Shown here piece after piece: positions 1 through 7,387 of a DNA stretch of 64,000 nucleotides (position 1 is its first letter; each line of letters begins with the position of its first letter). Below the pieces are notes generated by a model, which worked only from the letters and a program-made list of their open reading frames with translations, was not told the origin of the DNA and did no database searches. The position numbers were made by a program, and so were the translations under genes. The stretch spans positions 21,946 to 85,945 of the forward strand of contig CAMSZT010000013.1 of assembly GCA_947066815.1 (NCBI GenBank). The letters are read 5' to 3'. The stretch is from an uncultured Lachnotalea sp. GTDB lineage: Bacteria; Bacillota; Clostridia; Lachnospirales; Lachnospiraceae.

Positions 1-1330
1 CCCGGTTCCGCTCCAGGGTCGTCTCAAAGACCGTCAGCGGCTTTGTCTCCTCGTACAGCTGGCGCATGCGCCTTAAGGCCGCCCGGACTTTTTCCTGGTT
101 CCCAAGCCGGATCATGGGGAAGGGGATCTGCCTCCCCCGCCAGGAAAGGCCGGCAAGCTTTTCGGCAACCCCGTCGATGGGATGGTTGTTATGGGACACA
201 AACAGGACAGTCTTTTCGTTGAGGAATGCCGTGACGATGGTGTTGATGATGGTGCTGGTCTTCCCCGTGCCCGGCGGCCCCTGGATATAAGCCACCGGGT
301 AGGAAATGGCATTGTGGATGGCCAGGAGCTGGTCCAGGTTCACCCTCCGGTCGAGGAGGGTGATGGGCTCCGTCCGCCTTCTCCTTCCCCTCTCCAGGAG
401 GTCGCCGAAAAAGGCCCGGATGGGGACGGAGACCTGCCCCTTCTGGTACATCTCCAGAATGGCGCCGTATTCCTTGTGGAGATCCAGCGCCTGCTCCATG
501 CCGAGGCCGATGAGATAAGGCATGTCGTCCACAGCCTCCTGCCCCCGCAGGGAGCCGGCCGCCGCATCCTTGATCCGCTCCGCGTTGGCCTCAAAATCCT
601 TAAGGAGCTCGAGCTCCTCCTCGTCCAGGAACCGACGGGCGCTCTGCTTCACCCCGTCCACCGTAAACTCCGTACACACGGTGATGTCCTCATCCGGCTT
701 TAAACACCGCCCTTTCACGTCCAGGGCCAGCCGCCGGTAGGCCAGCACATAGAGCCCCTTCTGCGTGTGGACGCTGAGCACGTTCATGGCCAGCCGCTGG
801 AGGACGAGCCGTCCGCTCCCCTCCGCCTCCTTTTTCTCCCGCTCCGCCCTCATCTGGAATTCCCGGATGACAGTCCGGTACTGCTCCTCGTTCAGCGGGA
901 ACACGCCCCCGTCAAAGCTTTCCCGGTCAAGGGCCCTCACCAGGGCAAAATCCTTCCGGTAAGGGGTCACGTCCATCCGGCTGCAGTCCTCCAGGTAATT
1001 GAGGATCTTCAGATTCGCCACATGGTCGAAGAGCGGCCTGTATCTGTGGGGGTTTTCAGCGATGTCTTTTATAAGCTTCTCATTCACCGGACAAAAGGTC
1101 CCGTCCAGGATCTTCGAGGAGAGGATCGAATCGATATAGATCCAGTCATAGCGCTCCAGGGAATACCGGCTCAGATGGAGCCCCTCCACTGCCAGGCTCC
1201 TCCGCTCCGGGTTCAGGCCCCGGATTCCGATCCAGTACCTGGTGACCTGCTCTTTTTTATTCCGGTATTCAATACTCAGCCATTTTCCCTCATGGAGGGC
1301 CTGAAAAATATCCCGGCAGACTGCGTTCAT
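1..1330 (-). CDS. Superfamily 1 DNA/RNA helicase (DNA2/NAM7-like), 5' part only
   Basis: The reading frame starts at the ATG at 1330 and stays open to base 1, so about 443 N-terminal residues are present and the C-terminus lies outside the window. A Walker A motif, GPPGTGKTS, falls at about residues 350-358 and is followed by TIINTI and the strand LFVSHNNHPIDGVAEKL, the arrangement of the AAA_11 domain in UPF1/DNA2/NAM7-type helicases. The long charged region before it, with AEREKKEAE, fits the variable N-terminal extension of this family. It is probably an ATP-dependent cytoplasmic nucleic-acid translocase. Motifs II to VI are not visible, so activity and substrate cannot be judged. The next gene upstream is 1.37 kb away, beyond a palindromic repeat. 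Confidence 0.8.
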   Translation of the reverse strand, partial: MNAVCRDIFQALHEGKWLSIEYRNKKEQVTRYWIGIRGLNPERRSLAVEGLHLSRYSLERYDWIYIDSILSSKILDGTFCPVNEKLIKDIAENPHRYRPLFDHVANLKILNYLEDCSRMDVTPYRKDFALVRALDRESFDGGVFPLNEEQYRTVIREFQMRAEREKKEAEGSGRLVLQRLAMNVLSVHTQKGLYVLAYRRLALDVKGRCLKPDEDITVCTEFTVDGVKQSARRFLDEEELELLKDFEANAERIKDAAAGSLRGQEAVDDMPYLIGLGMEQALDLHKEYGAILEMYQKGQVSVPIRAFFGDLLERGRRRRTEPITLLDRRVNLDQLLAIHNAISYPVAYIQGPPGTGKTSTIINTIVTAFLNEKTVLFVSHNNHPIDGVAEKLAGLSWRGRQIPFPMIRLGNQEKVRAALRRMRQLYEETKPLTVFETTLERNR

Positions 1331-1360
1331 CGATCCGCTCCTCTCATCCCGTCTCAGAAA

Positions 1361-1574
1361 CAGGTAATTGCGAAACGTGGAATTGTCGAGTGGATTCTGA
1401 CAATCGATCCATCCAAAGCCTGCAGCGCCAAACATTCCAAGGAGCCCATAAGCGCAGAAAACAGTCGGGCAGAGGCCCTCCTGTTTTCCATGGTCTCCTT
1501 TCCATGGCGCAGAGGGCTTTTCCTGGATACAATTGTCAGAATCCTTCCCATGTTTTACGGTTTCGCGATCGCCT
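1361..1574. repeat. 214-bp imperfect palindrome (family 1 ends)
   Basis: The left arm starts CAGGTAATTGCGAAAC (1361-1376). The right arm ends GTTTCGCGATCGCCTG, the inverted counterpart, at 1559-1574. Inside, GGATTCTGACAAT (1392-1404) pairs with ATTGTCAGAATCC (1532-1544), and further in, the ATCC...GCGCCA side pairs imperfectly with TGGCGC...GGAT, so the whole element can fold into one long hairpin. The outer ends match the arms of the repeats at 2943-3013 and 20024-20086. No convincing gene lies inside. It looks like a non-autonomous palindromic (MITE- or REP-like) element in the gap between the helicase and epimerase genes. Confidence 0.7.
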
Positions 1575-1599
1575 GCGCCTCAGAAAAGCGCAGAAAAAC

Positions 1600-2697
1600 T
1601 CAGAAAAGATACGAAAGCTTCCCCGACTGGATCCCCCTGATCCCAAGGCCCGGCTCGTCGGAGACGGTGATCCGTTTTTCGTCAAAGACGGCGCCGCCGA
1701 GGACAGGATCCTCCCTGCAGAGCACCGGTCCGTCCAGGTCGATCTTCGTGATGACCTTCTTCGCACAGGCGAGCTCCACCGCCGCGTTGACGGAGACCTT
1801 CGCCTCCAGCATACAGCCGATCATGCATTCCACGCCGTAGATCTCGGCGGCGGCGGCGATCTTTAAGGCATTGTAGAGGCCGCCGCACTTCATCAGCTTG
1901 ATGTTGACAAGGTCCGCCGCCCGCATCTCCATGATCCTCACGGCGTCCTCCGGGGAGAACACGCTCTCGTCCGCCAGGACCGGGACTGTGCTCCTGTCCG
2001 TCACATATTTGAGGCCCTCCAGGTCGTGGGCGGCCACCGGCTGCTCCACGAACTCGATCTGAAGCCCCCGCTCCTGCATCTGATCCAGGATCCTCACCGC
2101 CTCCTTGGGCTTCCAGGCCTGGTTGGCGTCGATGCGGATGCAGACCTCCTTCCCCACCGCCTGCCGGACCGCCGCAAGCCGCTCCACATCCAGAGCCGGG
2201 TCAGCCCCCACCTTCACCTTCAGGCAGTCATAGCCCCGCCTCACGGCCGCCTCCGCGTCCCTTGCCATCTCCTCCGGGGCATTGACGCTGATGGTGATGT
2301 CCGTCACGATGCTCTTCCTCGCTCCGCCGAGGAGCTTGTATACGGGGATCTGATAGAGCTGGCCGTAGAGATCCCACAGGGCCATGTCCACGGCAGCCTT
2401 GGCGCTGGTATTTTTTACAATACAGGACTGTACGATCTTGAGCACATCCTCAAACTCATCCACATCCCTGCCGATCAGGCTCTTTGCGATGTGATCCCTG
2501 ACCGCTCCCACAATGGCGCCTGTCGTATCCCCCGTGACTGCCCCCGTGGGCGGGGCCTCCCCATAGCCCACTGCTCCGGTATCCGTATGGATCTCCACGA
2601 TCACGTCCTCCACGCTGTCCACGCTGCGCAGGGCCGTCTTAAAAGGGACCCGGAGCGGGACCGATATCGTTCCCAGTCTGATCTGTGTAATCTTCAT
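1600..2697 (-). CDS. Enolase-superfamily dipeptide epimerase (L-Ala-D/L-Glu type)
   Basis: The 365-residue product has the full muconate-lactonizing-enzyme-subgroup fold. It carries the catalytic KVK at 160-162, metal ligands at D190 (DANQAW), E218 (VEQP) and D243 (ADES), and the second-face lysine K267. Spacing and numbering match the Bacillus L-Ala-D/L-Glu epimerase. In that family the enzyme epimerises L-Ala-D-Glu from murein peptides so that they can be degraded in the cytoplasm. The RBS AGAGGA precedes the ATG at 2697. It stands alone between repeat-rich gaps. An M20 dipeptidase that could use the product lies at 8.7-9.8 kb but is broken. Substrate specificity within the dipeptide epimerases cannot be read from motifs alone. 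Confidence 0.85.
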   Translation of the reverse strand: MKITQIRLGTISVPLRVPFKTALRSVDSVEDVIVEIHTDTGAVGYGEAPPTGAVTGDTTGAIVGAVRDHIAKSLIGRDVDEFEDVLKIVQSCIVKNTSAKAAVDMALWDLYGQLYQIPVYKLLGGARKSIVTDITISVNAPEEMARDAEAAVRRGYDCLKVKVGADPALDVERLAAVRQAVGKEVCIRIDANQAWKPKEAVRILDQMQERGLQIEFVEQPVAAHDLEGLKYVTDRSTVPVLADESVFSPEDAVRIMEMRAADLVNIKLMKCGGLYNALKIAAAAEIYGVECMIGCMLEAKVSVNAAVELACAKKVITKIDLDGPVLCREDPVLGGAVFDEKRITVSDEPGLGIRGIQSGKLSYLF

Positions 2698-2840
2698 GTG
2701 TCTGCGTCCTCTTTTCCGCGTATTTTTTACTATTCTATCACAGATCCGGGGATTTTTATATTCTTTTGAGAAAAACCTCAGGGGACTTTTCTATAATATA
2801 GCAGACGACATAAATCTTTTCTTTATGGCGTCTGCTGCGC

Positions 2841-2885
2841 CGATTTTTGCTGCGCATAAGCGCAGAATCTACCTTGCAAAAATCG
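2841..2885. repeat. Nested hairpin, 10-bp perfect arms
   Basis: CGATTTTTGC (2841-2850) and GCAAAAATCG (2876-2885) are perfect inverted arms. An inner hairpin, TGCGCATAAGCGCA, lies at 2851-2864. It is the first of four adjacent inverted repeats in the 415-bp gap between the epimerase and the small membrane protein gene. There is no T-run on the epimerase side, so it is not an obvious terminator. Confidence 0.6.
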
Positions 2886-2903
2886 TACGCCTCCCCCGGA
2901 TGG

Positions 2904-2943
2904 TCTATAGTAAACGGCAAATATTTTTGTCGTTTACTATAGA
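2904..2943. repeat. Dispersed hairpin repeat, family 2, copy A
   Basis: TCTATAGTAAACG (2904-2916) and CGTTTACTATAGA (2931-2943) form a perfect 13-bp inverted repeat around a 14-nt AT-rich loop. Related sequences with the same core (AAACGGCA ... TGTCGTTTACTAT) occur at 8671-8699 and 22201-22236. All three are intergenic or touch a gene end. No function can be assigned. Confidence 0.65.
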
Positions 2944-3013
2944 TCCAGGCAATTGCGAAACATGAAATTGAGGGAATATTCGACAAGTTTTTGAGTTTCG
3001 CGATTGCCTGGAT
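2943..3013. repeat. Dispersed palindromic repeat, family 1, copy A
   Basis: ATCCAGGCAATTGCGAAAC (2943-2961) pairs with GTTTCGCGATTGCCTGGAT (2995-3013), 18 of 19 bases. The interior GAAATTG, GGAATATTC, ACAAGT, TTTGAG is nearly identical to the copy at 20024-20086, showing that the whole unit, not only the arms, is conserved. It abuts family 2 copy A. Confidence 0.7.
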
Positions 3014-3015
3014 AA

Positions 3016-3068
3016 AGATCGAGCAGGAGGAAATTTCTCAATCAGAGAAATTTCCTCCTGCTCGATCT
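3016..3068. repeat. 24-bp perfect inverted repeat with 5-nt loop
   Basis: Arms at 3016-3039 and 3045-3068 (AGATCGAGCAGGAGG and on) are perfectly complementary around the loop AATCA. The outer GATCGAGCAGGAG is shared with the family 3 element at 24218-24282. No T-run follows within a few bases on either strand, so a simple rho-independent terminator is not the best explanation. Confidence 0.7.
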
Positions 3069-3112
3069 CTTCCAAACAAACGAAAGATAAGCCAAAATCA
3101 TGCCCCGTCGGC

Positions 3113-3619
3113 TTACTGCAGGTTATTTAATTTACAGGCCGCATCCACACTGCGCCTCCTCCTCACATACTCGCCGACCGGCAAAAGTCCCAGGGCCGCG
3201 AGTCCCCAAAGGCGGAACAGAGGAGACAGATAATTGATGAGGGCGTCCGTCTGACGCAGCCAGGATATATGCACCAGAGCGATCAGAAAAAAGCCGCCCA
3301 CCCATATGAGAGACTGTCTCAATATGCCGGCCAGATAAGTCCGGACGGATCGTTCCGGTCTGTGGAGCCAATCCCATACGCCGGCCAGAAGAAAAAAGAG
3401 AGAGGCCAGCCGTTCGCTGATCCACAGGATCGTTCCCCGTAATTGGATCAGGTGCAGTTCATCTGCGGAAATGCTTCTGCCACTCATCCCTTCACTTGTG
3501 TAGAACAGATGCATCCAGCATCCTGCGAATACGAAATAGAAGAGAAGCATTGCCGACGCCAGGAAATAGGGAACTGCTTTTTTGTACTTAAAATTCTTTT
3601 TGTATGTTAACTGCTCCAT
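3113..3619 (-). CDS. Small polytopic membrane protein, function unknown
   Basis: The 168-residue product has four predicted membrane segments: about residues 15-37 (VPYFLASAMLLFYFVFAG), 65-83, 103-118 (LIWVGGFFLIALVHI) and 130-147. The loops are short and basic and the C-terminal tail is basic (YVRRRRSV). The ATG at 3619 follows a strong RBS (GGAGGAGGG). I do not recognise a family. The gene is monocistronic, with repeats on its 3' side and the liv operon terminator on its 5' side. Confidence 0.6.
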   Translation of the reverse strand: MEQLTYKKNFKYKKAVPYFLASAMLLFYFVFAGCWMHLFYTSEGMSGRSISADELHLIQLRGTILWISERLASLFFLLAGVWDWLHRPERSVRTYLAGILRQSLIWVGGFFLIALVHISWLRQTDALINYLSPLFRLWGLAALGLLPVGEYVRRRRSVDAACKLNNLQ

Positions 3620-3790
3620 GGCCCTCCTCCTTTTCTTACTAAACGATCGGTGTCTTACAGAAAACAGTATATACCAATCTGGGGTTCTTTACAATCAGTT
3701 AATGCAGTTAAATTTTGCAGGATCTTTCTTCGTACCGTGATCAGGCAGGTCCTGGCGCTTCTGATCTCCGTGTCTTCCTCCGGATATCAT

Positions 3791-3840
3791 GAAAAAAATA
3801 ACCTGCTGTATCCATACTTTTGGGATACGGCAGGCTTTTA
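3791..3840 (-). terminator. Rho-independent terminator of the first liv operon
   Basis: Read on the minus strand, CCTGCCGTATCC and GGATACAGCAGG form a 12-bp stem with one mismatch (3802-3834) followed by TTATTTTTTTC. It lies directly after the livF stop codon at 3844. Confidence 0.85.
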
Positions 3841-3843
3841 TTT

Positions 3844-4548
3844 TCAGCCGCCCAGATAGGCTTTTCTGACGGCGTCGTTTTTGCTTAAATTGGCGGCGCT
3901 GTCCGAGAGCTTTACGTATCCGGTCTCCAAAACGTAGCCCCGGTCTGCGATGTGCAGCGCCATGTTGGCATTCTGCTCGATGAGGAGGATCGTCACTCCC
4001 GATTTCCGGATCTCCCGGATCAGCTCGAAGATCATGATGACCAGGTTCGGGGCGAGGCCCAGGGAGGGCTCGTCCAGCATCAAAAGCTTCGGGTCGTTCA
4101 TCATGGCCCGCCCGATGGCCAGCATCTGCTGCTCCCCGCCGGAAAGGGTGCCGGCCGGCTGCCCCTTCCGCTCCGCAAGCCTCGGGAACAGCCCGTACAC
4201 TCTCTCGTAGCTTTTCCGGATCTCGCTTTTGTCCTTCCGGAGATAGGCCCCGATCCGCAGGTTTTCCTCCACGGAAAGATCCGGGAATACCAGGCGCCCC
4301 TCCGGTGAGAGGGCGATTCCCCGCTTCACGATCTCATGGGGGCTCCTGCCGGAGATCTCCTCCCCCATAAATTTGATGGAGCCGCTCTTGATCCGTTTTG
4401 TCCCGATGATACTGGACAAGGTGGTCGTCTTGCCGGCCCCGTTGCTCCCGATCAGAGTCACGATCTCCCCCTCCTTCACGGTGATGCTCTCATCCTTCAG
4501 CGCATGGATGCTCCCGTAAAAGGTGTTCACATTCTGAAGCTCCAGCAT
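3844..4548 (-). CDS. livF: Branched-chain amino acid-type ABC transporter ATPase LivF (cluster 1)
   Basis: The 234-residue ABC ATPase has Walker A GSNGAGKT (about residues 34-41), signature LSGGEQQM and Walker B LLMLDEPSLGLAP, the typical LivF pattern with a short C-terminus ending KAYLGG. It pairs with LivG on the cytoplasmic face of a LivHM permease and powers uptake of substrate delivered by the lipoprotein at 7386-8609. It starts 4 bases after the livG stop and is the last gene of the operon, followed by a terminator. Whether the substrate is leucine, isoleucine and valine or another small amino acid or amide cannot be told from the ATPase. Confidence 0.93.
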   Translation of the reverse strand: MLELQNVNTFYGSIHALKDESITVKEGEIVTLIGSNGAGKTTTLSSIIGTKRIKSGSIKFMGEEISGRSPHEIVKRGIALSPEGRLVFPDLSVEENLRIGAYLRKDKSEIRKSYERVYGLFPRLAERKGQPAGTLSGGEQQMLAIGRAMMNDPKLLMLDEPSLGLAPNLVIMIFELIREIRKSGVTILLIEQNANMALHIADRGYVLETGYVKLSDSAANLSKNDAVRKAYLGG

Positions 4549-4552
4549 TTTC

Positions 4553-5335
4553 TCACGCCCCCTCTCCCATGATCTCCGAGACGTCGCCCAGATAGGCCCG
4601 GATCACGCCCGGATCGTTTTTGATCTGCTCCGGCTTCCCCTTGGCGATCAGTTTCCCATAATCCACCACATAGATCCGGTCCGAAACGTTCATGACCACG
4701 TTCATGTCGTGCTCGATCAGAAGGATCGTATAACCCTTGTCCCGCAGGCTCCGGATAAATCCCATCAGATCCTCCGACTCCTGGGGGTTCATCCCCGCCG
4801 CCGGTTCGTCCAGCAGGAGGATCTTCGCCCCGCTCATGATCGCCCGTGCGATCTCCAGCCGCCTCTGGAGTCCGTAGGGAAGATTTTCCGCATATTCATG
4901 AACGTACTCCCCAAGTCCGATGGAAGCAAGGACCTCCAGGGCCTTTTTGTGGAGCGTTAACTCCTGAGTCCGATATTTTTTTGTCCGGAACAGGGCGTCC
5001 GGAATGGAATAATCCATATTGATATGGGCCCCGATCAGGGCGTTCTCGATCACCCGGAGCTTCCCGAACAGGCGGATATTCTGAAAAGTCCTGGACACGC
5101 CCCGCTTTACGATCTCTCTGGGAAGGAGTCCTGAGATCCGCTCCCCGCCGAAGCAGATCTCGCCCTCCGTGATCTCATAGACCCCGGTGATCGTGTTGAA
5201 CACCGTCGTCTTTCCCGCTCCGTTGGGGCCGATCAGACTGACGATCTCCCCCTCCTCCACCTTCAGCGACAGTCCGTCCACCGCCACCAGGCCGCCGAAA
5301 CGCATGAGCACCTGTTTCATTTCAAGAAGCGCCAT
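4553..5335 (-). CDS. livG: Branched-chain amino acid-type ABC transporter ATPase LivG (cluster 1)
   Basis: The 260-residue ABC ATPase has Walker A GPNGAGKTT, a degenerate LivG-type signature (YGLQRRLEIARAI) in place of LSGGQ, Walker B ILLLDEPAAGMNPQE, and the C-terminal BCA_ABC_TP extension ending VIRAYLGD. The start codon overlaps the livM stop codon in TGATG at 5335, indicating translational coupling. It acts as a heterodimer with LivF. It is clearly homologous to, but distinct from, the LivG of the second operon at 47901-48668. Confidence 0.93.
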   Translation of the reverse strand: MALLEMKQVLMRFGGLVAVDGLSLKVEEGEIVSLIGPNGAGKTTVFNTITGVYEITEGEICFGGERISGLLPREIVKRGVSRTFQNIRLFGKLRVIENALIGAHINMDYSIPDALFRTKKYRTQELTLHKKALEVLASIGLGEYVHEYAENLPYGLQRRLEIARAIMSGAKILLLDEPAAGMNPQESEDLMGFIRSLRDKGYTILLIEHDMNVVMNVSDRIYVVDYGKLIAKGKPEQIKNDPGVIRAYLGDVSEIMGEGA

Positions 5336-6411
5336 CAGCCGTTTCCCTCCTTCTTGTCAAGTCCCGCAGGCATCCGGTAATCCAGCCGGCTCTTGCCGCC
5401 CAGGATCCCCTGGGGGCGCAGGCGCATCATCACCACCATGATCAGGCCGTAAATCACGAACCGCCACTGCTCCGGATCCGGCAGGTACTCTGCCGGCAGG
5501 GAATCAAACAGAGAGATCAGTCCCCGCAGGACCTCCCCCAGGGGAGCAATGATCAGGGAGCCGACGATCACGCCCTTCATGGTCCCCCTGCCTCCGGTGA
5601 TGATGATCACCAGGATCATCAGACACATATTATAGGTAAAGGTAAGATAATTGATATAGCCGCAGAAGGGGGCATACAGGGTTCCCGCAAGCCCTGCCAG
5701 CATGCCCGCCAGCACATAGGCGATCACCCGGAAGGTCTGGTTGTTGATCCCGGCCATAGTGGCCGCCAGAGGATCCTCCCTCACGGCCTTCATGGCCCGC
5801 CCGAAGCGGCTTCCTATGAGCAGCCTGGTGATCAGGATGCTGAAAAGCACATAGGCCAGGATACAGTAATAATAGCCGCCGTTCTTCATCGTAAACGCAA
5901 AGCCGAAGATATTTGCCGCGGGAATGTCATAGATCCCCACCACGCCGTGGGTGAGCCCTTCCCAGTTCTGGATGATATTCATGACCAGATAAAAAAACGC
6001 CAGGGTCAGGATCGCAAGATAAGTGCCCGACACCCGCATGGTCGCGAAGGCCAAAAGCAGGCCGAAAAGGCCGCACAGAAGAACACTTAAGACCACGGCC
6101 GGCCAGTAGCCCATCCCGGCATCCGTTGTGAGCAGCGATACGGAGAAGGCCCCGATGGCGTAAAATGCCGCGTGGCCGAGGGATACCTCCCCGATATATC
6201 CGGTCACAAAATTCAGAGAGAAGCCCAGCACCATATAGAACCCCACCATGATCAGGTTCCTCTGGATATACAGAGAAGTAACCTGAGGCAGGAGGCACAG
6301 AAGGACGATCAGCAGAAGGAACGCCGGCACTGCCGCCTTTTTCTTCCGGAACAGCATACCGAGCCTCACGGATACGTTCTCCGTCCTGTTTTTTTCTTTT
6401 CTATTTTTCAT
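5335..6411 (-). CDS. livM: Branched-chain amino acid-type ABC permease LivM (cluster 1)
   Basis: The 358-residue permease has about nine hydrophobic segments and the LivM hallmarks NFVTGYIGEVSLGHAAFY near the N-terminus and GGRGTMKGVIVGS followed by RPQGILGG near the C-terminus. A basic N-terminal tail of about 30 residues (MKNRKEKNRT) is cytoplasmic. With LivH it forms the membrane channel. It starts 3 bases after the livH stop with RBS AAGGTG and overlaps livG. Confidence 0.92.
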   Translation of the reverse strand: MKNRKEKNRTENVSVRLGMLFRKKKAAVPAFLLLIVLLCLLPQVTSLYIQRNLIMVGFYMVLGFSLNFVTGYIGEVSLGHAAFYAIGAFSVSLLTTDAGMGYWPAVVLSVLLCGLFGLLLAFATMRVSGTYLAILTLAFFYLVMNIIQNWEGLTHGVVGIYDIPAANIFGFAFTMKNGGYYYCILAYVLFSILITRLLIGSRFGRAMKAVREDPLAATMAGINNQTFRVIAYVLAGMLAGLAGTLYAPFCGYINYLTFTYNMCLMILVIIITGGRGTMKGVIVGSLIIAPLGEVLRGLISLFDSLPAEYLPDPEQWRFVIYGLIMVVMMRLRPQGILGGKSRLDYRMPAGLDKKEGNG

Positions 6412-6414
6412 GTT

Positions 6415-7293
6415 CTACACCTTCTTAATCCCTTTTCTCCCAAGAAGCCCCGTCGGCCTGATCAATAAGACTGCAAACATTACCAGATAAGCGACCAGAT
6501 CGATATAGGTGCTCCCCAGAGCGAACACCGCCAGGCTCTCCACCACGCCGACGATCAGACCGCCGAGCACCGCGCCGGGCAGGGAACCGATCCCGCCGAG
6601 CACCGCCGCCGCAAAGGCCTTCAGCCCGATCACGTCCCCGAAGGAGGGGCGGACATACTGGTAATAGGCTGCGACCAGTGTCCCGGCGATGGCGGCAGAG
6701 GCCGCTCCCAGAAAAAACACAAAGGTGATCACGTGGTTGACATTGATGCCGTTGATGGCGGCGGCCGTGGGCTGCTGCTGTACCGCCCGCATGGCAAGCC
6801 CGCTCTTCGTCTTATTGACGATCAGGGAAAGAGTCACAAGAAGCACCAGGCAGGCAAGAGCGATCATGACCTGCTGCCAGCCGATGGCCGCCCCAAAGAT
6901 GTGGATCTGTCCCCAGTTGAACAGAGCCGGGAACCGTCTCATCTGCGAGCCGAACACAATGGTCAGCACGTTGATGATGATATAGGACATGCCGATGGTC
7001 GTGATCAGCGCCGGCATACCCGTCTCGCCCTTTTTCCGCAGAGGCTCCAGAGCCATCTTATTCAACCCGATCCCCAGGACCCCGGTAATGGCGACGCCTG
7101 CCAGGATGGCCAGAAATACATTCAGATGGAGCATTTCCACACCCACCCACACGGCAAAGGCGCCAAAGGTGAAAACTGCGCTGTGGGAAAAATTGATCAG
7201 TCTCAGCACACCAAATACCATGGAATACCCGACTGCAACCAGGGCATAGGACATTCCGATCGCAATACCGTTCACTATCTGCTCTAAAAACAT
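6415..7293 (-). CDS. livH: Branched-chain amino acid-type ABC permease LivH (cluster 1)
   Basis: The 292-residue permease of the LivH family begins MFLEQIVNGIAIGMSYALVAVG. It carries the diagnostic GVLRLINFSH, the cytoplasmic loop MRAVQQQPTAAAINGI that contacts the ATPase, and GGIGSLPGAVLGGLIVGVVE near the C-terminus. It partners LivM. A 92-bp gap containing a long GC-rich stem separates it from the binding-protein gene upstream, a common arrangement that lets the binding protein be made in excess. Confidence 0.92.
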   Translation of the reverse strand: MFLEQIVNGIAIGMSYALVAVGYSMVFGVLRLINFSHSAVFTFGAFAVWVGVEMLHLNVFLAILAGVAITGVLGIGLNKMALEPLRKKGETGMPALITTIGMSYIIINVLTIVFGSQMRRFPALFNWGQIHIFGAAIGWQQVMIALACLVLLVTLSLIVNKTKSGLAMRAVQQQPTAAAINGINVNHVITFVFFLGAASAAIAGTLVAAYYQYVRPSFGDVIGLKAFAAAVLGGIGSLPGAVLGGLIVGVVESLAVFALGSTYIDLVAYLVMFAVLLIRPTGLLGRKGIKKV

Positions 7294-7313
7294 AACCCCT
7301 CCAAATTTCTGTC

Positions 7314-7387
7314 GGAAACCGGCAGGGCAGGGCCGCCGGCCCCGCTTTTTTCTCCGGATGATCCCTGCCCTATCCTGCCTCCGGTTT
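7314..7387 (-). promoter_or_regulatory. Intercistronic stem-loop between livK1 and livH1
   Basis: Arms at 7314-7332 (GGAAACCGGCAGGGCAGGG) and 7363-7387 pair with two short bulges, and the structure includes the livK stop codon. There is no T-run, so it is more likely to protect the upstream message or cause partial termination than to end the transcript. This functional reading is inference. Confidence 0.5.

Noticed and set aside
1344..1551. Two short minus-strand frames inside the 214-bp palindrome
   Set aside because: They have no RBS and follow the inverted-repeat symmetry, so they are products of the palindrome rather than genes.
767..1840. 357-codon plus-strand frame over the helicase and the 1361-1574 palindrome
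   Set aside because: It is antisense to the helicase and passes through a palindromic repeat and the 3' end of the epimerase.
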